NCBI RefSeq assembly: GCF_003697845.1
Contig: NZ_RDQE01000013.1
Coordinates: 33,429 to 97,428 of the forward strand
Origin: Halobellus captivus
Lineage (GTDB): Archaea > Halobacteriota > Halobacteria > Halobacteriales > Haloferacaceae
DNA: 64,000 nt
Reading direction: 5' to 3'
Shown: positions 9,305 through 18,607 of the stretch, in pieces
Layout: each line of letters starts with the position of its first letter
How positions within the stretch are numbered: position 1 is the first letter of the stretch
Notes under the pieces: generated by a model
Databases searched by the model: none
The model's input: only the letters and a program-made list of their open reading frames with translations
What the model was told of the DNA's origin: nothing
Position numbers and translations under genes: made by a program

Positions 9305-9646
9305 ATGGCGGGGGACGACCTGATCACGGTACTCGGGAACAAATACAACACGGACATCCTGAGCGCGACGGGGGACGCCAAGTCGGCTCAGGACCTGAGC
9401 GAGGAGCTGGAAGTCCCCATCGCGACGTGTTACCGGCGGATCAACGAGCTGGAGGAGGCGGACTTGCTCGAGCTCCACGACCGGCCCCTCTCGGACGAGC
9501 ACCGCCGCGTGAAGGTGTACCGCCGGAAGGTGGACGGCGTCGACGTCGACTTCCGCGACGGGCTCACCGTCGAGATCAAGGAGCGCTCCGCGGTCAAGAA
9601 CCGTCTCGACGACGTGTGGCGCGACCTCTCCGCGAGGGGAGATTGA
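9305..9646 (+). CDS. Winged-helix transcription regulator
   Basis: 113 residues. An ArsR/TrmB-like winged helix spans about residues 10-75 (LGNKYNTDILSATGDAKSAQ, then recognition helix LEVPIATCYRRINELEEADL). Charged C-terminal helix. The ATG at 9305 follows an AT-rich promoter (CTCATATTTGATAACGATA), so the transcript is probably leaderless or nearly so; earlier in-frame starts would translate promoter DNA. It converges on a KaiC-like gene and diverges from a membrane-protein gene between the archaellins and a response regulator, so regulation of motility or surface functions is a reasonable guess. Confidence 0.8.
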   Translation: MAGDDLITVLGNKYNTDILSATGDAKSAQDLSEELEVPIATCYRRINELEEADLLELHDRPLSDEHRRVKVYRRKVDGVDVDFRDGLTVEIKERSAVKNRLDDVWRDLSARGD

Positions 9647-9647
9647 G

Positions 9648-10376
9648 TCAGAACGACGGCTCGTCCGACCGGCTCATCATCGAGAACCCGCCCGCGCGCT
9701 CGTGGACCGTGATCCCGCCCTGTCCGATGTCCATCGGGAAGATGTCCGTGTCGATGTCCTGTTTGCGCATCTTGGCGACCCAGACGTAGCGGTTGACCCC
9801 CGAGTCCGTCGGCGTCTGGATGAAGTAGATGTTGCCGTCGGTGAGGAAGTTCTCCAAGCCGACCTCGGTGTCGGGAAACACCGCGCCCTGCTCGTTGATC
9901 AGCAGGGAAGTGAGCCCGTTCGCCTTGAGGATGTCCGAGAACTTCAGCAGGTACGTCCGTTTCTCCTGTTCGTCGTCGAAGAACAGCTGGAACATCGACA
10001 GCGAGTCGAGCACGAGCCGGTCGAACTCCTCGCCCTCGATCGTGTCGAGCAGCTTGTCGACGGCCGTCGAGAAGTCCGTCTCTCGAAGCATCTGGCGCTT
10101 GTCGAGGATCACGATCTCGCCGTCGTCGACTAACTCGCCGAAGTCGTCGAACCCGACCGACTCGGCGGCGGCGCGGATGTCGGCTTCGTCCTCCTCGAAG
10201 GAGACGTACACGCCGCGCTGGTCGTGGTCGGTGACGCCCGTGTAGAGGTACTGGATCCCGAAAATGCTCTTTCCGGTGCCGGGGTTCCCGGAGATCAGGA
10301 CGGTCGATCGCTCCGTGATGCCGCCGGTGAGGATCGAGTCGAGCCCCTCGACTCCGGTAGAGACGAGTTCTGACAT
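9648..10376 (-). CDS. KaiC-like RecA-family ATPase (CirA/ArlH-like)
   Basis: 242 residues, one RecA/KaiC domain. Walker A GNPGTGKS (residues 30-37), paired glutamates in VSFEEDEAD (61-62) and Walker B FDRLVLDSLSMF. It has a single domain, unlike cyanobacterial KaiC with two. Similar KaiC homologues (CirA) near archaellum genes in Haloferax affect motility and cell shape; this is from memory of published work and not shown here. Start at 10376 gives the usual SELVSTGVEGLDSIL opening. Its end lies one base past the convergent winged-helix gene. Confidence 0.85.
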   Translation of the reverse strand: MSELVSTGVEGLDSILTGGITERSTVLISGNPGTGKSIFGIQYLYTGVTDHDQRGVYVSFEEDEADIRAAAESVGFDDFGELVDDGEIVILDKRQMLRETDFSTAVDKLLDTIEGEEFDRLVLDSLSMFQLFFDDEQEKRTYLLKFSDILKANGLTSLLINEQGAVFPDTEVGLENFLTDGNIYFIQTPTDSGVNRYVWVAKMRKQDIDTDIFPMDIGQGGITVHERAGGFSMMSRSDEPSF

Positions 10377-10555
10377 TCGCCTTGGCCTTCGCGTCGGGAA
10401 CATATAAAAGACGGTCCGTTCGAACCGCCGTACCGAACGCGAGGACGACCCGGTCTCCGTGACGGAGGGGACGGCGATAGCTTTATTCGTCGACACGCCG
10501 CCACGTCCAGTATGCCCGGTGAAACGTACCCCGTCGCCCTCGACGGTGATCGACG

Positions 10556-11119
10556 GTGAGCGAAGCGACGGTCCTCGTCGTGGAGGACGAGCCGGACATC
10601 TCGGCGTTGTACGCCGGCTTCCTCGAGGAGCGCTACGACGTTACCGTGGCCGAAACGGCCGCCGAGGCGATGGACACCGTCGACGAGACCGTCGACGCCG
10701 TCCTGCTCGACCGGCGGCTCCCCGACGGGAGCGGCGACGACGTGCTCGAATACATCCGAGAGAACGACCTCGATTGCCGGGTCGCGATGGTGACCGCGGT
10801 CGAGCCCGACTTCGACATCATCGGCATGGGATTCGACCTCTACTTGACGAAGCCGGTGAGCCGGGCGAACCTCCTGGCCGCGCTCGAGACGCTTCTGACC
10901 CGCGACGAGTACGACGACCTCCTCCAGGAGGCCGCGGCCCTGGCGAGCAAACGTGCGGTCCTCAAAGCACAGAAACCGACCGCCCAGCTCGACGGGAACG
11001 AGGCGTTCGACGAACTCGTCTCCCGGCTCGACGAGCTCAACGCCGACATGGACGCCATCGCCGAGTCGCTCTCGACGGACGACTACCGCGCGATGTTCCG
11101 GGACATCGGCGAAGCTTGA
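10556..11119 (+). CDS. HalX-type response regulator
   Basis: 187 residues. Receiver domain (residues 4-118) with Asp10/Asp11-type pocket (VVEDEPD), phospho-acceptor Asp52 (AVLLDRRLPDG), Thr at VTAVEP and Lys in LTKPVSR. The C-terminal region (about 120-185) is a helical HalX domain (LLTRDEYDDLLQEAAALASK), found only in haloarchaea. No HTH is seen, so output is probably through protein contacts. Start is GTG at 10556; no ATG suits the receiver fold. The cognate kinase is not in the window. Confidence 0.9.
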   Translation: MSEATVLVVEDEPDISALYAGFLEERYDVTVAETAAEAMDTVDETVDAVLLDRRLPDGSGDDVLEYIRENDLDCRVAMVTAVEPDFDIIGMGFDLYLTKPVSRANLLAALETLLTRDEYDDLLQEAAALASKRAVLKAQKPTAQLDGNEAFDELVSRLDELNADMDAIAESLSTDDYRAMFRDIGEA

Positions 11120-11132
11120 CGTCCCCCCTGCT

Positions 11133-12554
11133 TCACGAGAGCTGATCGCCGACCAGCGCGTCCGCCGCCGCGAGGAACGCGTCGCGTTCGTCGATCGGGA
11201 TCGTCGCGCCGGCGGCGACGTCGTGGCCGCCGCCGTCGCCGCCCACGGACCGGCTCGCCTCCCGCATCACGGCCGAGAGGTCGAGTCCCTGTCGAACCAG
11301 CCGCCCGGTCCCGCGCGAGGAGACCTTCAGCTCCTCCGCGTTCTTCTCCGCGAACGCGACGACGGGCTTCGAGCGGTCGACGGCTGGCGACCCGGCGGCC
11401 ATTCCGGCCACGATCCCGACGATGGTCTCGCGGATCCGCGAGCCGGCGTCGAACCACTGGAGGTGCTCCTCGTGGGTCACGCCCTCGGATTTCACCCACT
11501 GGAGTCCCTCCGAGAGGTTCCGTCTGTGGTTCCGAAGCAGCCGTCGTGCCTCCGCGAGCGCCGCGTCGCGGTCGCCGAGACAGACCGCCAGCCCCACGTC
11601 CGCACGCTCGTACCGGGCGGTCGCGTTGAGCAGCGTCGAGAACTCGCTGACGTCCCGAAGCTCGGTGCCAGATTCCTCTCCGAGCAGCGTGTAGGAGGTG
11701 CCGACGAGCGTCTCGATCCGGTCGGCCGGAACGCCCGAGGCGACGGCACGCTGCATCAGCGCGGAGACGAGCGTCCGGCGCTCGTCGCCGTCGAGATCGA
11801 CCCAGCGCCGCCACTCTCCGTCGCGTTTCACCTCGACGTCGAGGTCCCGAAGGAACCCGATCGCGCCCGCCTCGTCGTTGGATATCCCCGGGATCTGAAC
11901 GTCCGAGGCGTACTCCAGCAGCTTCGGGAGCGGACGCGTCTGTCGGCCGTAGAGGTCGAGGTCGGTGCGCTCCTCCAGGACGCCCGCGTCGACGCCGTCG
12001 GCGACGATCGCCTCGTTCGCGCCGACGAGCCCGCCCCCGCCGTCCTGCATGTCGCCGACCGCGCCGACGACCGCCAGCCCCGCCAGGTCGCGGTTGTCGC
12101 CGTCGGCGTCCTCGAGCGCCCGGGCGAGGACGTAGCTCGCGCCCGCCCCCGAGAGCTCGCTCGCGCCGTCTATCCCCTCGAGAAGCGGGTTGAGATGGAA
12201 CTCCGTGTCGTCGTCGGCGGGCCGGTGATGGTCGGCGATCACGGGAACGAAGTCGCCGCGGGCCTCGTGGTCGGCGATCACGTCGAGCTGTCCGGAGCCG
12301 AAGTCGGTGAAGAGCACGACCTCGAACTCGCGGGCGGCGATCCCCGCGACCGACTCGGCGTCGAGCCCCTTCTCGAAGACGACCTCGTGGTCGATCCCGG
12401 CCCGCGCGAGCGCCGACGACGCGACGGCGGCGCTCGTGAGCCCGTCGGCGTCGATGTGTGAAGCGAGCAGGACGCGGTCGGCCTCACGTAGCCGGTCGGC
12501 GCAGGCGCGGGCCCGTTCGCCGAGAGCGGGAACCGGAATGTCGGCGGCTGCCAT
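11133..12554 (-). CDS. DHH-family single-strand nuclease, archaeal RecJ-like
   Basis: 473 residues. DHH domain motifs: SHIDADGLTS (His33, Asp35, Asp37), DFGSGQ and VIADHHRPAD; the C-terminal DHHA1 domain ends in GGDGGGHDVAAGA. These are the metal- and substrate-binding sites of RecJ-type exonucleases, which in archaea join the replisome (GINS/Cdc45-like) and repair. A TATA-like CGTTTATCC at about 12580-12590 supports the ATG at 12554; a second candidate at 12575 would add seven residues. It converges on the HalX regulator, 13 bases away. Confidence 0.9.
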   Translation of the reverse strand: MAAADIPVPALGERARACADRLREADRVLLASHIDADGLTSAAVASSALARAGIDHEVVFEKGLDAESVAGIAAREFEVVLFTDFGSGQLDVIADHEARGDFVPVIADHHRPADDDTEFHLNPLLEGIDGASELSGAGASYVLARALEDADGDNRDLAGLAVVGAVGDMQDGGGGLVGANEAIVADGVDAGVLEERTDLDLYGRQTRPLPKLLEYASDVQIPGISNDEAGAIGFLRDLDVEVKRDGEWRRWVDLDGDERRTLVSALMQRAVASGVPADRIETLVGTSYTLLGEESGTELRDVSEFSTLLNATARYERADVGLAVCLGDRDAALAEARRLLRNHRRNLSEGLQWVKSEGVTHEEHLQWFDAGSRIRETIVGIVAGMAAGSPAVDRSKPVVAFAEKNAEELKVSSRGTGRLVRQGLDLSAVMREASRSVGGDGGGHDVAAGATIPIDERDAFLAAADALVGDQLS

Positions 12555-12638
12555 TACCGGCCGATGGGTCGTCATGGGGGATAAACGCACGTTTCGCTCG
12601 ACGCGTTACCGTGTCGATCCGTCCCGGGTTCCTCGAAT

Positions 12639-12680
12639 CTCACCGTTCCACCGTCAGGGACCTCACCGTTCCACCGTCAG
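12639..12680 (+). repeat. 19-bp tandem duplication across the GH3 stop codon
   Basis: CTCACCGTTCCACCGTCAG occurs at 12639-12657 and 12662-12680 with period 23. The second copy encodes (minus strand) the last codons LTVER and stop of the GH3 protein; the first is a downstream echo of the same end. Confidence 0.8.
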
Positions 12681-14915
12681 CTCGAGCCGGGCGTCCCGTG
12701 CGGAACGTCCGACCTCGACGGCGTACTCCCCGGCGTCGACGGTCCAGCCGTCCTCGGGGTCGTACCGGGAGAACGCGAGGTCGTCGAGCCGCACGGTGAC
12801 GGTTTCGCTCTCGCCGGCGGCGACGGCGACGCTCTCGGCTCCGGCGAACTCGCGGACGGGGCGGTCGACGCCCGCGACGTCCGGCGGACGGACGTACGTC
12901 TGGACCACCTCGCGGCCGTCGCGGTCTGCGACGTTCGCGACGGTGACCGTGACGGCGACGTCGTCGAAACGCTCATCGCCGCCATCGCCCTCCTGGACGA
13001 CCTCGAAGCTCGCGTCGCGATACTCGAACTCCGCGTACGAGCGGCCGTGGCCGAACGGGTAGGTGGGCTCGGGGTCGCGGGCGTCGAACCAGCGGTAGCC
13101 GACGAGGACGCCCTCGTCGTGGCTGACGCGCCCGTCGACGCCGGGGAAGCGCCGGCGGTCGGCCGTCGGATACGCCGACTGCGGCGCGAACGTGACCGGG
13201 AGCCGACCGCCCGGGTCGACGTCCCCGTACAGGAGCGCCGCGAGCGCGTCGCCGTGGACCTGCCCGGGGTACCAGTTGAGGAGGACCGCGTCGACCGCGC
13301 CGCCCCACGGGAGTTCCACCGGGCCGCTCGCGGCGATCGCGACGACGGTCCGGTCCGCGGCCGCGGCGACCGCCTCGATCAGTTCGTCCTGGCTGCCGGG
13401 GAGGCCGAGCTCGTCCCGGTCGAGCGCCTCCGTCGTGGTGTCGCGGACGACGACGACGGCGACGTCCGCGGCCTCGGCGGCCGCGACCGCCGAGTCGATA
13501 TCGTCGTCGAGGTCGTCGGTCGTGGAGTCGTCCTCGGTATCCGTCGCGTCGACGGGATCGGCCACATCGTCGGTATCGGTCACGCCGACGGGGTCGATCC
13601 CGTCGGCGCTCTCTCCCGTCTCCTCCTCTCCGCCCGTCACGAGGTCGAGCATCGAGACGCCCTCGATCGGCGGGTGACCCGGGACGACGGTCACGGCTCC
13701 GTCGGCGCGCGCCTCGAGGCCCTCCCGCGGCGCGGTGCTCGTCTCGGGTGTCGTCTCCGAGGAACCGCCCCCGCCGAGGACCGGCTCGTCCACCGTGGGG
13801 CCGACGAGCGCGACGTCGGCGTCGGCCGGAAGCGGGAGGGATCCCTCGTTCTTCAGCAGGACGGACCCGCGCGTCGCCACCTCGAACGCGGTCCGGCGGT
13901 GGGCCTTCGCGTCGACCTCGACGGGAGAGCGGTCGCCGTCCAACACCCCGGCCCGGTCCATCGTCCGGAGGACGCGCGTTGCCATGTCGTCGAGCCGCTC
14001 CCGCGGGAGCGACCCGTCCCGGACCGCCGCCGGGAGCGTCTCGTCGAACGGCTCGCACGTCTCCGAGTCGGGCATCCCGCGAGCGATCTCGGGTGGGATC
14101 GGGTCGTCGGAGGCGGGGGCGTCGTCATCGCCGTCGTCCGCCATCGCATCCGACGTCCCCCCCATCGGGACGCCCGGCATCTCGACGTCGAGGCCGGCGG
14201 CCGCGGCGTCGACCGCGCCCTCGGTCCCGTACCAGTCGGAGACGACGTAGCCGTCGAACCCCCACTCCCGCTTCAACACGTCCGTCAGCAGTCGCCGGTG
14301 GTCGCTCATCCGGGTCCCGTTCACGCGGTTGTACGCCGACATCACCGACCCGGCACCGGCCGCGACCGCGGCGCGGAACGACGGGAGGTACAGCTCACGG
14401 AGCGCCCGCTCGTCGATCTCGGCGCTGACCGTCGCACGGTCCGTCTCCTGGGCGTTCGCGACGTAGTGTTTCGGCGTCGCGATCACGCCCTCGGACTCGA
14501 TCCCCTCGACGACGCTCGCGGCGGTCGCGGCGGACGACACGGGGTCCTCGGAGAAGTACTCGAAGTTCCGCCCGCCCTGCGGGACGCGGATCAGGTTCGT
14601 CCCCGGCGCGAGCAGGGCGTCGGCCCCGGCCGCCCGGGCCTCGCGACCGAGCGCGGCTCCGTGTTCGCGGGCCAACTCGTCGTCGAACGTCGCTGCCAGC
14701 GCGATCGGAGCGGGGAACGCGGTCGCCGATTCGTCGGGGATCCGGACGCCGAGCGGCCCGTCGACCATGCAAAGCGGGGGGACGTCGAGCCGTTCGACGC
14801 CCGCGAGGTATCCCGTCGCGCGCCCGGTCGGGTCCGTCGTTCCGGAGACGAGACGGACGGTCTCCTCGAGCGTGAGCGCCTCGACCAGCCCGCGAACCGG
14901 CGTGTCCTCGGTCAT
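12663..14915 (-). CDS. Glycoside hydrolase family 3 (beta-glucosidase)
   Basis: 750 residues. The N-terminal TIM-barrel has the family signatures DGPLGVR, LLAPGTNLIRVPQGGRNFEY, TPKHYVANAQETDR and GYVVSDW, with Asp227 the nucleophile. An alpha/beta sandwich and a C-terminal fibronectin-III-like domain (VTVANVADRDGREVVQTYV) follow. A very acidic insertion (about residues 430-475) separates parts of the sandwich domain. No signal peptide, so it is probably cytoplasmic and cleaves imported beta-glucosides. The ATG at 14915 gives the usual family start; the longer frame to 15125 reads through promoter DNA shared with metY. Confidence 0.9.
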   Translation of the reverse strand: MTEDTPVRGLVEALTLEETVRLVSGTTDPTGRATGYLAGVERLDVPPLCMVDGPLGVRIPDESATAFPAPIALAATFDDELAREHGAALGREARAAGADALLAPGTNLIRVPQGGRNFEYFSEDPVSSAATAASVVEGIESEGVIATPKHYVANAQETDRATVSAEIDERALRELYLPSFRAAVAAGAGSVMSAYNRVNGTRMSDHRRLLTDVLKREWGFDGYVVSDWYGTEGAVDAAAAGLDVEMPGVPMGGTSDAMADDGDDDAPASDDPIPPEIARGMPDSETCEPFDETLPAAVRDGSLPRERLDDMATRVLRTMDRAGVLDGDRSPVEVDAKAHRRTAFEVATRGSVLLKNEGSLPLPADADVALVGPTVDEPVLGGGGSSETTPETSTAPREGLEARADGAVTVVPGHPPIEGVSMLDLVTGGEEETGESADGIDPVGVTDTDDVADPVDATDTEDDSTTDDLDDDIDSAVAAAEAADVAVVVVRDTTTEALDRDELGLPGSQDELIEAVAAAADRTVVAIAASGPVELPWGGAVDAVLLNWYPGQVHGDALAALLYGDVDPGGRLPVTFAPQSAYPTADRRRFPGVDGRVSHDEGVLVGYRWFDARDPEPTYPFGHGRSYAEFEYRDASFEVVQEGDGGDERFDDVAVTVTVANVADRDGREVVQTYVRPPDVAGVDRPVREFAGAESVAVAAGESETVTVRLDDLAFSRYDPEDGWTVDAGEYAVEVGRSARDARLELTVER

Positions 14916-15072
14916 GACTGACCGTCGGTCGCCCGGCCCAAAGGCGTTCGGTCGACGGCGGACGGAAGCTCGTGGCCGGCGGAACGCGGCCAGCAGACCG
15001 TAGCCACCAGAACGCGAACCGCGCTCGACCCCGACCGCGGCCGGGTCCGGCAGACCTTGCCGTAACTGACAG

Positions 15073-15080
15073 TTATAGAC
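15073..15080 (+). promoter_or_regulatory. metY-metX promoter TATA element
   Basis: TTATAGAC centred about 29 bases before the metY ATG at 15106, the right distance for a leaderless haloarchaeal transcript. A second AT-rich block (AAAGATATAT, 15085-15094) lies closer. Confidence 0.4.
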
Positions 15081-15105
15081 GCCTAAAGATATATGCGCTA
15101 CATAC

Positions 15106-16455
15106 ATGACACGTGGGTTCGACACCCGGAGTCTCCACGCCGGATCGTCCGCCGATCCGGCGACCGGGGCTCGCGCGACGCCGATCCATCAGACGACGTC
15201 CTACGAGTTCGAGGACGCCGACTCGGCGGCCGATCTGTACGCGCTCCGGGCGGACGGGGACGTCTACTCCCGCGTCTCGAACCCGACCGTGCGCGCGCTC
15301 GAGGACCGCCTCGCCGACCTGGAGGGCGGGTCGGGAGCGGTCGCGACCGCCTCCGGAATGGGGGCGTTCGACGCGATCACGACGGTTCTCGCGAGCGCGG
15401 GCGACAACGTCGTCGCCAGCGAGGAGATGTACGGCGGCACCGCGACCCACCTCACGAGCGTCGCGAACCGCCGCGGGGTCGAGGCCCGCCTCGTCGGCAC
15501 GACCGACTACGAGGCGTACGACGACGCCATCGACGACGACACCGCCTTCGTCCACGTGGAGACGATCGCGAACCCCTCCCTCGTCACGCCCGACTTCGAG
15601 CGTCTCGCGGGGATCGCCCACGCGAACGCGGTCCCGCTCGTCGTCGACAACACGTTCGCGACGCCGCACCTCTGTCGGCCGATCGAGCACGGCGCGGACG
15701 TCGTCTGGGAGTCGACGACCAAGTGGATCACCGGCAACGGCACCACCGTCGGCGGGGTCGTCGTCGACGGCGGCACCTTCCCGTGGGACCACCCCGAGGC
15801 GGAGTACGCGGAACTCTCGGGCGAGTCGCCGGCGTTCCCGATCGACTTCGTGGAGCGGTTCGGCGACGCCGCGTTCGCGAACGTCGTCCGCCAGCGGGCG
15901 GTCCGTCCGACGGGGAGCCAGCAGTCCCCCTTCGACGCCTGGCAGACCCTCCAGGGCGTGGGAACGCTCCCGCTCCGGATGGAGCGCCACTGCGAGAACG
16001 CCCGACGAGTCGCCGAGTTCCTTCGCGAGGACGACCGGGTCGACTGGGTGACGTATCCAGGGTTCGAGGAGCACCCGACTCACGCGAACGCGAACGAGTA
16101 CCTCGACGGCGGGGACGACCCCGACGACGGCGACGACCCCGGGTCCGGCTACGGCGGGATGATCACCTTCGGGGCCGCGGGGGGTTACGCGGCCGCGAAG
16201 ACGCTCTGTGAGTCGGTCGACCTCGCGAGCTTCCTCGCGAACATCGGCGACGCGAAGACGCTCGTCATCCATCCCGCCTCCACCACCCACGCACAGCTCG
16301 ACGCGGAGGCGCGGGCGGCGGCGGGCGTCCGGGAGGACATGGTCCGGCTCTCGGTCGGCATCGAGGACCCGGACGACGTGATCGCCGACCTCGACGCGGC
16401 GCTGTCGGGGGCGGTGAACGCCTCGGGGACGGACGACGGAACGGGGAGGGAGTGA
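15106..16455 (+). CDS. metY: O-acetylhomoserine sulfhydrylase (PLP enzyme)
   Basis: 449 residues. It makes homocysteine (or other thioethers) from O-acetylhomoserine. Cys/Met-metabolism PLP fold: [27 protein letters not shown] and [12 protein letters not shown], where Lys206 binds PLP. The motif NGTTVGG and the long loop after the lysine favour sulfhydrylase over cystathionine synthase. A Gly/Asp-rich insertion lies near residues 345-358. Coupled to metX: the metY TGA overlaps a GTG, and the chosen metX ATG is two bases after the stop. Confidence 0.92.
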   Translation: MTRGFDTRSLHAGSSADPATGARATPIHQTTSYEFEDADSAADLYALRADGDVYSRVSNPTVRALEDRLADLEGGSGAVATASGMGAFDAITTVLASAGDNVVASEEMYGGTATHLTSVANRRGVEARLVGTTDYEAYDDAIDDDTAFVHVETIANPSLVTPDFERLAGIAHANAVPLVVDNTFATPHLCRPIEHGADVVWESTTKWITGNGTTVGGVVVDGGTFPWDHPEAEYAELSGESPAFPIDFVERFGDAAFANVVRQRAVRPTGSQQSPFDAWQTLQGVGTLPLRMERHCENARRVAEFLREDDRVDWVTYPGFEEHPTHANANEYLDGGDDPDDGDDPGSGYGGMITFGAAGGYAAAKTLCESVDLASFLANIGDAKTLVIHPASTTHAQLDAEARAAAGVREDMVRLSVGIEDPDDVIADLDAALSGAVNASGTDDGTGRE

Positions 16456-16457
16456 GG

Positions 16458-17750
16458 ATGGCGGCCACGCCCACCGACGCCGGCGTCGCGACCCTCGGGG
16501 AGTTCACCTTCGAGTGCGGGCAGTCGATCCCCGAGCTGCACGTCGGCTACGAGACGTACGGCGAGTTCGACGGCGACAACGTCGTCCTCGTGTGTCACGC
16601 GCTCACCGGCAGCCAGAACGTCGCCCGGACGCCCGAGCGCGACGCGGACGCGGGACAGGCCGGACAGGCGCGCGCGTGGTGGGACGACGTGGTCGGCCCG
16701 GGAAAGGCGATAGACACGACCGAGTACTACGTCGTCTGTGCGAACGTTCCCGGTTCCTGTTACGGCACCTCGGGGCCGGCCAGCGAGCGCCCGGCCGATC
16801 TGAACCTCCCCGGCGACGAGCCCGACCACGACCGCTGGGGGACGGCGTTCCCGCCGGTTCAAGTCGAGGACTGGACGCGCGCACAGCGCCGCCTGCTCGA
16901 CCACCTCGGCGTCGGCCGGCTCCGGGCGGTCGTCGGCGGGAGCGTCGGCGGGATGAACGTCCTCGAGTGGGCGAAACGCTACCCCGACGACGTCGACCGT
17001 ATCGTTCCCGTCGCCGCCGCGGCCAGGCTCGACGCGCAGTGTCTCGCGCTCGACGCCATCGCCCGCCGGGCGATCCGGTCGGACCCGAACTGGAACGGCG
17101 GCGACTACTACGGCGAGGGTCGCGAGTCGCCCGACACCGGGCTCGCGATGGCCCGGCAGATCGGCCACGTGATGTACCTCTCGAAGGCGTCGATGGAGCG
17201 GAAGTTCGGCCGACGTTCGGCCGGCCGGGACTCGCTGAGCCGGGAGGAGGGTGACCTCGGACTGGCGGCCGATCCCGCGGCCGCCTTCTTCCCGTACCGC
17301 GAGGTGGAGTCGTATCTCGACTATCAGGCGGAGGGGTTCGCGGAGCGGTTCGACGCCAACAGCTACCTCTACCTCACGCGCGCGATGGACGAGTACGACC
17401 TCGCCGCCGGCTACGGCTCCGATGCCGACGCGCTCGCCGCCTTCGAGGGCGAGGCGCTCGTGGTGAGCTTCACCGGCGACTGGCACTTCACCGTCGAGCA
17501 GGCCGCCTCCGTCGCGACCGCCTTCCGCGAGCGCGACGTCCCCGTCGCCCACCACGTGATCGACTCCGACCACGGGCACGACGCGTTCCTCGTCGAGCCC
17601 GAACACGTCGGCCCCCCGCTGCGCGACTTCCTCGCGGACGGGGTCGAGGGGCACGCGGTCGACGACCAGGGTGGCGACGGCTCCCCGCGAGACGAACCCG
17701 ACCGCGACCCGGACCACGCCCCCGTCCACTCCAGCCTGTTCGGCGGGTAA
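16458..17750 (+). CDS. metX: Homoserine O-acetyltransferase
   Basis: 430 residues, alpha/beta-hydrolase fold. Nucleophile Ser162 lies in [12 protein letters not shown]; the catalytic Asp is in FTGDWHFT and His in [10 protein letters not shown]. It supplies the O-acetylhomoserine used by MetY, so the pair forms the direct-sulfhydrylation route to methionine. GTG at 16452, overlapping the metY stop, would add two residues; ATG at 16458 is taken. The C-terminal 35 residues are an acidic, low-complexity tail. Confidence 0.92.
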   Translation: MAATPTDAGVATLGEFTFECGQSIPELHVGYETYGEFDGDNVVLVCHALTGSQNVARTPERDADAGQAGQARAWWDDVVGPGKAIDTTEYYVVCANVPGSCYGTSGPASERPADLNLPGDEPDHDRWGTAFPPVQVEDWTRAQRRLLDHLGVGRLRAVVGGSVGGMNVLEWAKRYPDDVDRIVPVAAAARLDAQCLALDAIARRAIRSDPNWNGGDYYGEGRESPDTGLAMARQIGHVMYLSKASMERKFGRRSAGRDSLSREEGDLGLAADPAAAFFPYREVESYLDYQAEGFAERFDANSYLYLTRAMDEYDLAAGYGSDADALAAFEGEALVVSFTGDWHFTVEQAASVATAFRERDVPVAHHVIDSDHGHDAFLVEPEHVGPPLRDFLADGVEGHAVDDQGGDGSPRDEPDRDPDHAPVHSSLFGG

Positions 17751-17807
17751 CGCTGGCAGATGGCGAGTCGGATTCGGTGGTGAAACCATCGTAACGATCG
17801 ACGTCTC

Positions 17808-18109
17808 GCGGTGGCGCGCCTGCGAGCGCCCGCAAGGGTGCGAGCAGAACGCGAGGGACGCGGCGAGGGAGGTGCGAGTGGAACGAGCACCTCGGTTGCG
17901 AGCGGTGAAACCGCGAGCAACGAGCCGCGAGGTTGGGGAGGTGTGAGGTGCGGGGCTGTGCAGTTGGGTGGGATTCAAAGGGGCAGCCGCGAGGAGCGCG
18001 CAGGCGACGCAAGCACTGGAAGGAGCGAACGAAGTGAGCGACTGAAGCGCACAGCGAGCGTGCGCGCTCCTCGCGGCTGGGGCTTTGGAGGTGTTCTCCG
18101 CGCCAGCGA
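17808..18109 (+). repeat. MITE-like dispersed repeat, copy B
   Basis: Occupies most of the 17751-18157 gene-free stretch. Starts with GCGGTGGC and carries the shared core GTGAGGTGCGGGGCTGTG, GATTCAAAGGGGCAGCCGCG and GCGGCTGGGGCTTTGG. The internal CCGCGAGGAGCGCGC / GCGCGCTCCTCGCGG blocks can pair as a long hairpin. The right terminal motif is degenerate (GCCAGCGA). Confidence 0.75.
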
Positions 18110-18157
18110 CGATTATTAAACGGCCGGAGTACACTCGAAGCGATCGCGTCCCAGAGA

Positions 18158-18179
18158 TGGGCTCGGGCGGGTTCGAACC
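18158..18179 (-). repeat. Duplicated tRNA-Val 3' end (relic attachment site)
   Basis: These 22 bases are identical to 18268-18289, the acceptor and T-arm 3' portion of the adjacent tRNA-Val, in the same orientation, 110 bp away. The rest of the tRNA is absent. A tRNA 3' fragment of this kind is what integration of a tRNA-targeting element leaves at its far end; the 88 bp between the two copies hold no gene. Confidence 0.65.
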
Positions 18180-18267
18180 TCACTCACTCCGCTCGCTTCG
18201 TTCCCTGCTTCGAACCCGCCCTCGCATCACGTCGCCGTCGCTCGCGGATCGCTCGCGACAGCGACAG

Positions 18268-18341
18268 TGGGCTCGGGCGGGTTCGAACCGCCGACCTCAG
18301 CCTTGTAAAGGCCGCGTCATAACCAGCTAGACCACGAGCCC
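18268..18341 (-). tRNA. tRNA-Val (anticodon UAC)
   Basis: 74 nt on the minus strand. Acceptor stem GGGCTCG pairs with CGAGCCC, discriminator A, no encoded CCA. The anticodon stem CGGCC/GGCTG holds loop TTTACAA, anticodon TAC. The T arm GGCGGTTCGAACCCGCC is canonical. The provirus attachment repeat lies 25-38 bases upstream of the 5' end, where its promoter should be. Confidence 0.95.
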
Positions 18342-18365
18342 CCGTCGAGGGAAGCCGCCGCGAGC

Positions 18366-18379
18366 GGAAAACGGTTTCT
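18366..18379 (+). other. attL core of the provirus
   Basis: GGAAAACGGTTTCT, repeated exactly and in the same orientation at 59177-59190. The flanks differ on all sides. On the left lies tRNA-Val, so the core overlaps the tRNA promoter region and not its 3' end, the usual target. The precise crossover point within the 14 bp cannot be told. Confidence 0.7.
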
Positions 18380-18466
18380 ACTCAACGTCGACAGAACTCG
18401 TAAGACCGCCCGAACGCCGTCCGATCAGCCTGCTACCGGCGTCTCGAGACACGGGGTGACGGCCTG

Positions 18467-18607
18467 ATGGCGGTCGCGTCCGGGCCGTTCTGCGGAGCGC
18501 TCGGCTGTCGCGACGAGGCCGACCACGTCATCCGCCTCGAGGACGGTCGCGAGCGTCCGACGTGTGCGTCGGACGCTCGCGACGGGACGGTGATCCGCGA
18601 TGTCTGA
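18467..18607 (+). CDS. Small Cys-containing protein, first provirus gene
   Basis: 46 residues, MAVASGPFCGALGCRDEADH at the start. Cys9, Cys14 and Cys33 with His20 could bind zinc. Its stop lies 5 bases into the next gene (8-bp overlap), which supports a real gene in the same transcript. Function unknown. Confidence 0.5.
   Translation: MAVASGPFCGALGCRDEADHVIRLEDGRERPTCASDARDGTVIRDV

Noticed and set aside
13047..14921. 624-residue plus-strand frame over the GH3 gene
   Set aside because: Antisense shadow; GH3 motifs are complete on the minus strand.
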